64,000 nucleotides of DNA, taken from Acidobacteriota bacterium. GTDB taxonomy: Bacteria > Acidobacteriota > Vicinamibacteria > Vicinamibacterales > UBA2999. The position numbers and the translations under genes are program-made. Numbering within the stretch: the stretch's first letter is position 1; every line of letters starts with the position of its first letter. The DNA is taken from the NCBI GenBank assembly GCA_030697165.1, contig JAUYQQ010000019.1:186001-250000 (forward strand), in the 5' to 3' direction. The notes beneath the pieces were generated by a model. The model ran no database searches, had not been told where the DNA came from, and was given only the letters and a program-made list of their open reading frames with translations. Below, piece after piece: positions 15,124 to 21,727 of this stretch.

Positions 15124-17510
15124 CCAGTTTCGAGAAGCTCGGCCTGTTCTACCTGGGACGCGAGGTGGACGCGGCCACCAGGACGCGTGGCGATGCCCCG
15201 TTGCTGTACGACTCGTCCGACCTGGTCACGCACGGCGTGATCGTCGGCATGACCGGCAGCGGCAAAACGGGCCTCGGCATCGACCTGATTGAAGAGGCGG
15301 CCATCGACGGCGTGCCGGTGATTGCCATCGACCCCAAGGGCGACCTGGGCAACCTGATGCTGACGTTTCCCGGCCTGTCGGCGGCCGAGTTCACCCCGTG
15401 GGTCAATCCGGATGAGGCGCGGCGTGCCGGCCAGTCCCCCGAGGCGTTCGGGACGGCGGAAGCGGCACGCTGGGCGAAGGGGCTCGCCGAGTGGGGCCAG
15501 GATGGGGCGCGCATCGCGCGGCTGCGCGACGCCGCCGAGTTCGCGCTGTATACCCCCGGCAGTTCGAGCGGCCGGCCACTCTCGATCGTGCAGTCGTTCG
15601 CCGCGCCCGAGCCGGCGATCCTGAACGACCCGGAACTGCTGTCGGACCGCGTCACCACGGCCGCCACCAGCGTGCTGACCCTGGCCGGCGTGACCGCCGA
15701 GCCGATGCGCAGCCGCGAACACGTGCTGGTCTCGACCCTGTTCACCGAGGCGTGGCGGGCCGGTATCGACCTGGACCTGCCGGCGCTGATCGCGCAGGTG
15801 CAGACGCCGGCCATCACCAAGGTCGGCGTGCTCGACCTCGAATCGTTCTACCCCGCCAAGGAACGCTTCGCGCTGGCGATGCAACTCAACCAGTTGCTGG
15901 CCGCCCCCGGCTTCAGCGCCTGGCTGCAGGGCGAGCCGCTCAGCATCGACCGCCTGCTGCACGGCGCCAATGGCCATCCGCGCGTCAGCATCATCTCGCT
16001 CGCCCACCTCGACGATCAGGAGCGGATGTTCTTCGTCTCGCTGCTGCTGAACGAACTGGTCGGCTGGATGCGCAGCCAGCGCGGCACGTCGAGCCTGCGC
16101 GCACTGGTGTACTTCGACGAGATCGCCGGGTTCCTCCCGCCGGTCGCCAACCCGCCCTCGAAAGCGCCGCTGCTCACGCTGCTGAAGCAGGCGCGCGCGT
16201 TCGGGCTGGGGCTGACGGTGGCGACGCAGAACCCGGTGGATCTGGACTACAAGGCGCTCGCCAACGCCGGCACCTGGATGCTCGGCCGCCTGCAAACCGA
16301 CCGCGACAAGGCGCGCGTGCTCGATGGTCTCGAGGGCGTGGCCGGCACGGCCGGCACCGGATTCGACCGGGCCGAGATCGATCGGCTGCTGTCGTCACTC
16401 GGCAAGCGCGTGTTCCTGCTGCACAACGTGCATGAGAAGGCGCCGGTGCTGTTTGAAACGCGGTGGGCGATGTCGTACCTGCGAGGGCCTTTGGGGCGCG
16501 ATGAGATTCGAACCTTGACAGGAGCGCGCCCCGCACCGCCCCCGGTTCCGGTGCCTAGGGTGCTTACGGTGCCTAGGGTGCCTAAGGTGCCTGAGGTGCC
16601 AAGGGTGCCAACGGCGCAGGCGCCAGTGCTCGATCCGGGCATCCCGCAATTCTTCGTGCCAGGCGGCGACGCTTACGTGCCCATGGTGCTGGGCGTGGCG
16701 CGGGTGTCGTATTCCGATGCCAAGCTCGGCCTCGATGAAACACGCGAGGTGGCGGTGTTGACGCCCATTGGCGACGGCCCCGTCGCGCTTGATTGGGAGC
16801 ATGCCGAGCCGGCCGACTTCGCGGTGACGGACCTGCTGAAGACCCCCGAGGGTGATGCGGCCACGTTTGCCGCGCTGCCCCCGCCCGCGGCCAAGCCCCG
16901 GAGCTACGCGACCTGGGAGAAGGATTTCTCCCGATGGGCTGCGCAGTCGCAGTCAATCGAACTGTTCAAGAGCCCGCGCGTCAAGCTCCTGTCGGCACCC
17001 GAGGAAACGGAGCGCGACTTCCGCGTCCGCCTGGGCCACGAGGCCCGCGAAGCCAGGGATGCCGCACTGTCCAAGGTGCGCGACAAGTACGCCCCGAAAC
17101 TCACCACACTGCAAGACCGCATCCGCCGCGCCGAGCAGGCCGTGCAGGTGCAGAGCGAGCAGGCCAGCGGCGCCAGGGTGTCGGCCGCCGTCTCGATCGG
17201 CGCGACCATCTTTGGCGCGCTGCTCGGCCGCAAGGCGGTCAGCGCCAGCACGCTTGGCCGCGCCACGACGGCGGCCCGCGGCATGGGCAAGGTGGGCAAG
17301 GAAGCCCAGGACGTGACGCGCGCCGCCGAGACCGTCGCCGCCCTCACCGAGCAACTGAACGACCTGCAAGCCGCGCTCGAAGCCGACCTGCAGGCCGTGT
17401 CGGCCGAATGGGATCCGGCGGGCGACATACTCGAACGCGTGCTGGTGAAACCCAAGCGCGGCGGCGTCTCGGTGCAATTGCTCGCCCTTGTCTGGGTTCC
17501 CCGCGCATGA
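15120..17510 (+). CDS. HerA/VirB4-like P-loop ATPase
   Basis: A 796-residue protein with a HerA/FtsK-superfamily ATPase core: Walker A GMTGSGKT (residues 43-50), a DPKGDLGNL sensor-like motif, Walker B ALVYFDEIAG (about 327-336) and VATQNPVDLDYKALAN. A Val-Pro repeat linker (residues about 478-500) comes next, then a C-terminal half with a long coiled coil (TTLQDRIRRAEQAVQVQSEQ) and a glycine-rich hydrophobic stretch (SIGATIFGALLGRKA). The core resembles ATP-binding proteins described as DUF87/helicase HerA; the role could be DNA or protein translocation. GTG start at 15120 overlaps the methyltransferase stop. No NurA-type nuclease is adjacent. Confidence 0.82.
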   Translation: MTSFEKLGLFYLGREVDAATRTRGDAPLLYDSSDLVTHGVIVGMTGSGKTGLGIDLIEEAAIDGVPVIAIDPKGDLGNLMLTFPGLSAAEFTPWVNPDEARRAGQSPEAFGTAEAARWAKGLAEWGQDGARIARLRDAAEFALYTPGSSSGRPLSIVQSFAAPEPAILNDPELLSDRVTTAATSVLTLAGVTAEPMRSREHVLVSTLFTEAWRAGIDLDLPALIAQVQTPAITKVGVLDLESFYPAKERFALAMQLNQLLAAPGFSAWLQGEPLSIDRLLHGANGHPRVSIISLAHLDDQERMFFVSLLLNELVGWMRSQRGTSSLRALVYFDEIAGFLPPVANPPSKAPLLTLLKQARAFGLGLTVATQNPVDLDYKALANAGTWMLGRLQTDRDKARVLDGLEGVAGTAGTGFDRAEIDRLLSSLGKRVFLLHNVHEKAPVLFETRWAMSYLRGPLGRDEIRTLTGARPAPPPVPVPRVLTVPRVPKVPEVPRVPTAQAPVLDPGIPQFFVPGGDAYVPMVLGVARVSYSDAKLGLDETREVAVLTPIGDGPVALDWEHAEPADFAVTDLLKTPEGDAATFAALPPPAAKPRSYATWEKDFSRWAAQSQSIELFKSPRVKLLSAPEETERDFRVRLGHEAREARDAALSKVRDKYAPKLTTLQDRIRRAEQAVQVQSEQASGARVSAAVSIGATIFGALLGRKAVSASTLGRATTAARGMGKVGKEAQDVTRAAETVAALTEQLNDLQAALEADLQAVSAEWDPAGDILERVLVKPKRGGVSVQLLALVWVPRA
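16551..16613 (+). repeat. Seven-unit 9-bp minisatellite inside the HerA-like gene
   Basis: Seven tandem units of consensus GTGCCTAGG (variants GTGCTTACG, GTGCCTAAG, GTGCCTGAG, GTGCCAAGG, GTGCCAACG). The units are in frame and encode Val-Pro-Xaa repeats in the interdomain linker. The same GTGCCNNRG unit recurs in the radical SAM gene at 57783-57892. Confidence 0.88.
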
Positions 17511-17681
17511 TTGCCGCCCTCCCCATGGCGAAATGCGTACTCGCGATTACATTTCGGACGGCCCGATAGTCCGATCGCCAACTCAACCCGAAGGCGTGGG
17601 CGAAGATCGCCGCGGCATCGAGCTTGCTTCAGCTTGTCTTGGGCGCGAGGCGCTACTACGCTCGACCCAGGGGAAGTGAAC

Positions 17682-18359
17682 GTGCAACGCATCTGCCTTC
17701 TGTCCGCCTTTCTGATTCCGCTCGCACTCCCGGCGTGCTCGGGATCCTCTTCGTCCGCCTCATCGCCGACTTCTCCCACTTCGCCGGCGTGTGTCTATAC
17801 GCTCGGGACGACTTCGTTGAACATGGCAGGCGTCGGCGGAACGGCCACCATCGGCGTCACCACCAACGCCGGTTGCGCGTGGACGGCGGCGTCGAGCAGT
17901 TCGTTTGTGAACGTGACGTCGGCGGCCAGCAGCAGCGGTCCGGGCACCGCCAGCCTCGCCGTCGCCGAGAACACCGGCAATGCGCGCAGCGCGACCCTCA
18001 CGGTGGCCGGGCAGAGCGTGACCGTGAACCAGGCGGCCGGCGATCCGGTGTTTGGCAACTGGGCCGGCACGATTGCGAAGGGGACCGGCTGTCCCGCCAC
18101 CCTGCCGGCATCGGCGGCATGGAGCGGCACCATCCGCCGCAACGCGGCGGGCAATCACGAGTTCCTGATCAACATCCCGTCGGCGCTGGTGTTCAACCAG
18201 GCGGTGAGCCTGCAGATCATCGGCAACGCGATGCAGTTCGCCGTGGCGGTCGACACGCTCTACACCTTCAACGCGACGCTGGCCGAGGACCGCCGTTCGT
18301 TCACGGGCACGTTCAGCGGTGGCTCGTGCAGCGGCACCTGGTCCGGCACCCGCCAGTAA
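17682..18359 (+). CDS. Lipoprotein with BACON-like domain
   Basis: A 225-residue predicted lipoprotein: QRICLLSAFLIPLALPAC has a lipobox LPAC, followed by a Ser/Pro-rich linker (SGSSSSASSPTSPTSP). A BACON-like beta-sandwich follows (NAGCAWTAASSSSFVNV to AGQSVTVNQAAGD), then a beta-rich C-terminal domain ending GGSCSGTWSGTRQ. The GTG at 17682 is chosen because an AGGGG ribosome-binding site lies 8 bases upstream; GTG at 17676 is too close to it. BACON domains are linked to carbohydrate or mucin binding, but no catalytic domain is attached here. The upstream 171 bases hold no other gene. Confidence 0.78.
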   Translation: MQRICLLSAFLIPLALPACSGSSSSASSPTSPTSPACVYTLGTTSLNMAGVGGTATIGVTTNAGCAWTAASSSSFVNVTSAASSSGPGTASLAVAENTGNARSATLTVAGQSVTVNQAAGDPVFGNWAGTIAKGTGCPATLPASAAWSGTIRRNAAGNHEFLINIPSALVFNQAVSLQIIGNAMQFAVAVDTLYTFNATLAEDRRSFTGTFSGGSCSGTWSGTRQ

Positions 18360-18417
18360 GAAGCACCACCGCACCACTTCGTCGCCGCCCCTTTTATGGG
18401 GGCCGACATGGTATTAT

Positions 18418-18438
18418 TCTTACCTGTAAGAGTCTTAC
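18418..18438 (+). promoter_or_regulatory. Palindromic operator of the toxin-antitoxin operon
   Basis: TCTTAC-CT-GTAAGA (18418-18431) is a perfect two-arm palindrome, and a third half-site TCTTAC follows at 18433-18438, ending one base before the antitoxin ATG at 18440. AbrB-type antitoxins usually repress their own operon through such sites. Confidence 0.65.
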
Positions 18439-18439
18439 C

Positions 18440-18694
18440 ATGCGAATTACCAGCAAGGGCCAGGTCACCATCCCACAACACATCCGCGAAGAGCTGGGGC
18501 TGCTTCCAAACACCGAAGTTGAGTTCTCGGTTGAGAACGGACGTGCGGTGCTCAACCCCAAAGCCGATCCGCTGAGCCCCGGCGCGAAGCTGGTGAAGCA
18601 TATTCGCGAGAGTGGGACGGGGAAAATGAACATGAGCAGCAAGGAACTGATGGCGCTACTGCGTGACGAGCCCGATGAACTCGACGCTGATTGA
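18440..18694 (+). CDS. AbrB/MazE/SpoVT-fold antitoxin
   Basis: An 84-residue swapped-hairpin DNA-binding antitoxin. The N-terminus MRITSKGQVTIPQHIREELG is the classic AbrB/SpoVT motif; the C-terminal part (KHIRESGTGKMNMSSKELM) should wrap the toxin. It lies directly under a TCTTAC/GTAAGA palindrome and overlaps the toxin gene by 20 bases, as expected for a VapBC-type pair under autoregulation. Confidence 0.92.
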   Translation: MRITSKGQVTIPQHIREELGLLPNTEVEFSVENGRAVLNPKADPLSPGAKLVKHIRESGTGKMNMSSKELMALLRDEPDELDAD

Positions 18695-19079
18695 TTCGAA
18701 TGTCCTGATCGATCTCGTCGATGATGAGTCGGAGTGGCGATCGTGGTCGGACGCCATGCTCCAACTGTGCCGGGATCGTGGTCCCGTCGTCATCAACCCC
18801 ATCATTTTCGCGGAAGTGTCATCGGGCTTCACATCGGCTGACCTGGTCGAAGAGATATTCCCGGCCACTATGCTGCATCGCGAGTCGCTGCCATGGGGGG
18901 CCGCCTTTCTGGCCGGGCAGGCGTTTCGCGTGTATCGAAGACGAGGCGGCGAGCGCCGATCGCCGCTCCCGGACTTCTACATCGGGGCTCACGCGGCGGT
19001 GGCCGGTCACACATTGCTCACCCGCGATGCGCGGCGTTATCGGCACTACTTTCCGACACTGCGGATCATCTCGCCGTAG
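18675..19079 (+). CDS. VapC-like PIN-domain ribonuclease toxin
   Basis: A 134-residue PIN-domain toxin. The acidic residues that bind Mg are present: Asp in LIDSNVLID, Glu in IIFAEVSSG, Asp in LPDFYIGAHA and Asp in LLTRDARRY. VapC toxins cleave tRNA or rRNA and are neutralised by the cognate antitoxin. The ATG at 18675 was chosen; the longer GTG at 18663 would overlap the antitoxin further. A tRNA-Leu gene starts 34 bases after its stop. Confidence 0.92.
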   Translation: MNSTLIDSNVLIDLVDDESEWRSWSDAMLQLCRDRGPVVINPIIFAEVSSGFTSADLVEEIFPATMLHRESLPWGAAFLAGQAFRVYRRRGGERRSPLPDFYIGAHAAVAGHTLLTRDARRYRHYFPTLRIISP

Positions 19080-19096
19080 CCGGGCGGCGGTCAGGC

Positions 19097-19102
19097 TATA
19101 AT
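19097..19102 (+). promoter_or_regulatory. -10 box of the tRNA-Leu gene
   Basis: A perfect TATAAT, 11 bases before the 5' end of the tRNA. No good -35 box is seen 17 bases upstream, where the toxin gene ends. Confidence 0.6.
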
Positions 19103-19113
19103 TCCAAGTTCGG

Positions 19114-19200
19114 GCCGGAGTGGCGGAACTGGCAGACGCGCGGGACTCAAAATCCCGTACAGGCAACTGTGTGTGGGTTCGACCCCCTCCTCCGGCACCA
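19114..19200 (+). tRNA. tRNA-Leu (anticodon CAA)
   Basis: The acceptor stem GCCGGAG pairs with CTCCGGC, followed by discriminator A and an encoded CCA. The anticodon stem CGGGA/TCCCG encloses the loop CTCAAAA with anticodon CAA, reading UUG. A long variable arm (class II) fits leucine, and the T-loop TTCGACC is present. The gene is 87 bases including CCA. Confidence 0.95.
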
Positions 19201-19427
19201 GCCTTCGCTCGCGCATGTGTCTGGCGAGCTTCGGCTAGGCAGGCCAGCGTTCACTGGATGATCACGCGAAGGCTGCCCACCATAGCGGCTCATTTATGAT
19301 GCGCCGCGACGGTGGGCATCACGACGCGACTGAGAGCTACGGCCGGGCAGGCCGCCTCTCCTCCACGGGATTACCAAACCCACCACCCTCAGCCTGTCCA
19401 TCGAACATCGCAGCGACGCGGTCTGCG
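19201..19427. other. Non-coding gap after tRNA-Leu with a 10-bp inverted repeat
   Basis: No credible gene is seen. CAGCCTTCGC (19199-19208, overlapping the tRNA end) is mirrored by GCGAAGGCTG at 19266-19275. It could be a weak terminator or processing structure. A tRNA 3' end can serve as an integration site, but no integrase or repeated tRNA end was found nearby. Confidence 0.5.
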
Positions 19428-20762
19428 TCAGGCGCCGGACAGCACCACTTGACGCCGCTCGGCAAACTCCGCGCAGAGCGACGCGCGCACGTCTGGATGC
19501 GCGATGCCGATGAGCGCCTCGGCGCGCTGGCGCAGCGACCTGCCGAACAGATTGACAGCGCCGTGTTCGGTCACCACCCAGTGCACGTGACCGCGCGTGG
19601 TCACGACCCCGGCGCCGGGCCTGATCGCCATCACGATCCGCGAGGCTTTGCCACCGGCCGCCATTGACGGCAGCGCGATGATGGGCTTGCCCCCGTGCGA
19701 GAGCGCGGCGCCGCGGACGAAGTCCATTTGTCCGCCGATCCCCGAGTAGATGCGGAAGCCGATCGAATCGGCCACCACCTGACCCGACAGGTCCACCTCG
19801 ATCGCCGAGTTGATGGCCACGACCTTGTCGTTCTTGCGGATGAGCGAGGTGTCGTTCGTGCGATCGCACGGGTGGAACTCGACGAGCGGGTTGTCGTCGA
19901 CGAACCGGTACAGCCGCTCACTGCCGATCACGAACGACGTGACGATCCGGCCCTGGTGCACCTTCTTCTTGCGGTTCGTGATGACGCCGCCTTCGACCAG
20001 ATCGATGATCCCATCCGAGAACATCTCGGTGTGGATGCCGAGGTCGTGTTTGTTGCCGAGCCGGCGCAGCGCGGCGTCGGGAATGGCGCCGATGCCCATC
20101 TGCAGCGTGGCGCCGTCTTCCACCAGCGCGGCGACCTGCGCGCCGATGGCGTCGTCAATCGGGGTGGGCGGCGCCGCGAGGTGCTGGTGCAGCGGCCGGT
20201 TCGTGTGGATGCAGGCATCGAGGCGCGCGAACGGCACCAGCGTATTGCCGAGCGTGCGCGGCATCTGCTCGTTCACCTCGGCGATGAGGATCCTGGCCGA
20301 GAGCGCTGCTGCGAGGGCCGCGTCCACCGACGTGCCGAGCGAGCAGAAGCCGTGCCGGTCGGGCGGCGAGACCTGCAACAGCGCGGCATCGAGCGCGATC
20401 GTCCTCGTGCGGAAAAGCGATGGAATATCCGAGAGGAAGATCGGCATGAAGTCGGCCGCGCCGTCTTCGATCGCCGCGCGCAGTGGCGGGCCCGTGAACA
20501 GCGAGACCGACAGGAAACGGTCGCGGTGTTCAGGGTCCACGAACGGCGCCGGCCCCATCGTGTGCAGGTGGTACAGCGTCACGTCCTGCAGCGACGCCCG
20601 CCGCACCATCGCCTCGACGAGCGGCGTGGGCGTGGCGGCGGCGCCGTGCACGAAGACGCGCATGCCGCTCGTGAGGCGAGACACGGCATCATCGGCCGAG
20701 ACCGCACGGGTCGAGATCTCGATTCGCGGCGCGCTGCTCCCGACTCCCATGGGCGGGATCAC
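19428..20762 (-). CDS. Acetyl-CoA hydrolase/transferase family protein
   Basis: A 444-residue class I CoA-transferase of the 4-hydroxybutyrate/succinyl-CoA:acetate group. The catalytic Glu lies in INSAIEVDLSGQV, glycine-rich CoA-binding segments (LQMGIGAIPDAAL; GIGGQMDFVRGA) follow the family order, and the C-terminus holds the THGHVHWVVTEHG-type block (here TTRGHVHWVVTEHGAVN). GTG at 20762 overlaps the creatininase stop as GTGA, so I kept that start over the ATG at 20750. The acyl substrate is unknown. It is coupled to the upstream creatininase-family gene. Confidence 0.88.
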   Translation of the reverse strand: MIPPMGVGSSAPRIEISTRAVSADDAVSRLTSGMRVFVHGAAATPTPLVEAMVRRASLQDVTLYHLHTMGPAPFVDPEHRDRFLSVSLFTGPPLRAAIEDGAADFMPIFLSDIPSLFRTRTIALDAALLQVSPPDRHGFCSLGTSVDAALAAALSARILIAEVNEQMPRTLGNTLVPFARLDACIHTNRPLHQHLAAPPTPIDDAIGAQVAALVEDGATLQMGIGAIPDAALRRLGNKHDLGIHTEMFSDGIIDLVEGGVITNRKKKVHQGRIVTSFVIGSERLYRFVDDNPLVEFHPCDRTNDTSLIRKNDKVVAINSAIEVDLSGQVVADSIGFRIYSGIGGQMDFVRGAALSHGGKPIIALPSMAAGGKASRIVMAIRPGAGVVTTRGHVHWVVTEHGAVNLFGRSLRQRAEALIGIAHPDVRASLCAEFAERRQVVLSGA

Positions 20763-21691
20763 CGGGTCCCGAGTGGCCGCAGTTGCTTCCAGCGTTCGAT
20801 GAACGCTACGGCCGCATTCACCGACGCCTCGGTCTCCTCGCGGCCGCGCTCGGCGGTCGCGGTCTTCACGTCAAGCGCACTCCACACGCCGGTCTCGGTC
20901 ATGTCCTTCGCCGAGGTGCCCTTCCCGGTGGCGGCGGCCTTAAGCGCCTCGGCCAGGAACACCCGCGTCGCCGTGGGGTCGCCGGCCACTACCTCCGGAA
21001 GGATCTTCTCGAGATGCGGGCGCAAGGTGAGCGGGGCGGTGCGGGCTACGCCCATGTTCACGAGGTTGGGCGTCAGGTAGAGCGACCTGGAGGTCTCGCT
21101 CACGCCGCCATGCCGGTCGAAGGCCGGCGCGCCCGGCCGGGTCGCGCGCTTCACAAACGGCTGGGCGGCCGCGTCCAGTTCCACGGCAATGCCCGCCGTC
21201 TCCTGGTTGATGCGGTCGACGACATACTGCACGATGCTGGCGTTGCCGCCATGGCTGTTCATGATCAGGAAGCGCTTGAAGCCGTGGGCCAGCAGGCTCT
21301 GCGCTGCCTGGAAGTACACCAGCTGAATCGTTTCGGCCGGCAGCGTAATGGTGCCGGGAAACGCCATGTGATACGGCGAGTTGCCGGGAAACAGAATCGG
21401 CGCCACCAGCACGTCGGTCTTCTGTGCGATCAGCTTGGCACGCTCGAGTCCGTTCAGGAAGTCGGTGCCGAGCGGGCCGTGCAATCCGTGCTGCTCGAGC
21501 GACGCGACCGGCAGAATCACCATGTCGGTGCGCGTCAGCAAGTCGGCGACTTCGGGCGAGGTCATGTGCGGCAGGTAATTCCTGACCTTCTGCTCGTGCC
21601 ACAGCGGATTGGCCGGCGCCGGCGCCTGCGCAAACACCGTCGAGGCTGACAACACGCACACCATCACAACGGCCACATGGACTCGCTTCAT
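20759..21691 (-). CDS. Exported creatininase-family amidohydrolase
   Basis: A 310-residue protein with a signal peptide (MKRVHVAVVMVCVLSASTVFA). The mature part has creatininase metal ligands: Glu and His in LPVASLEQHG, Asp in LGTDF, and His in MNSHGGN. Relatives include creatinine amidohydrolase and MftE-type peptidases. The signal peptide puts it in the periplasm, unlike classical creatininase. It lies 36 bases downstream of the beta-lactamase/RidA fusion gene and overlaps the CoA-transferase gene, so the three probably form one operon. Confidence 0.87.
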   Translation of the reverse strand: MKRVHVAVVMVCVLSASTVFAQAPAPANPLWHEQKVRNYLPHMTSPEVADLLTRTDMVILPVASLEQHGLHGPLGTDFLNGLERAKLIAQKTDVLVAPILFPGNSPYHMAFPGTITLPAETIQLVYFQAAQSLLAHGFKRFLIMNSHGGNASIVQYVVDRINQETAGIAVELDAAAQPFVKRATRPGAPAFDRHGGVSETSRSLYLTPNLVNMGVARTAPLTLRPHLEKILPEVVAGDPTATRVFLAEALKAAATGKGTSAKDMTETGVWSALDVKTATAERGREETEASVNAAVAFIERWKQLRPLGTR

Positions 21692-21727
21692 GACGAACTC
21701 CTGTCTCTCGGGTGGGTGAGCCGACGC

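Noticed and set aside
17511-17681. Extending the BACON-like lipoprotein to its upstream frame at 17511
   Set aside because: The extension would bury the signal peptide and lipobox more than 50 residues inside the protein, and the ribosome-binding site fits the GTG at 17682.
19200-19427. An integrated element at the tRNA-Leu 3' end
   Set aside because: No integrase, no duplicated tRNA end and no change in gene style follow it.
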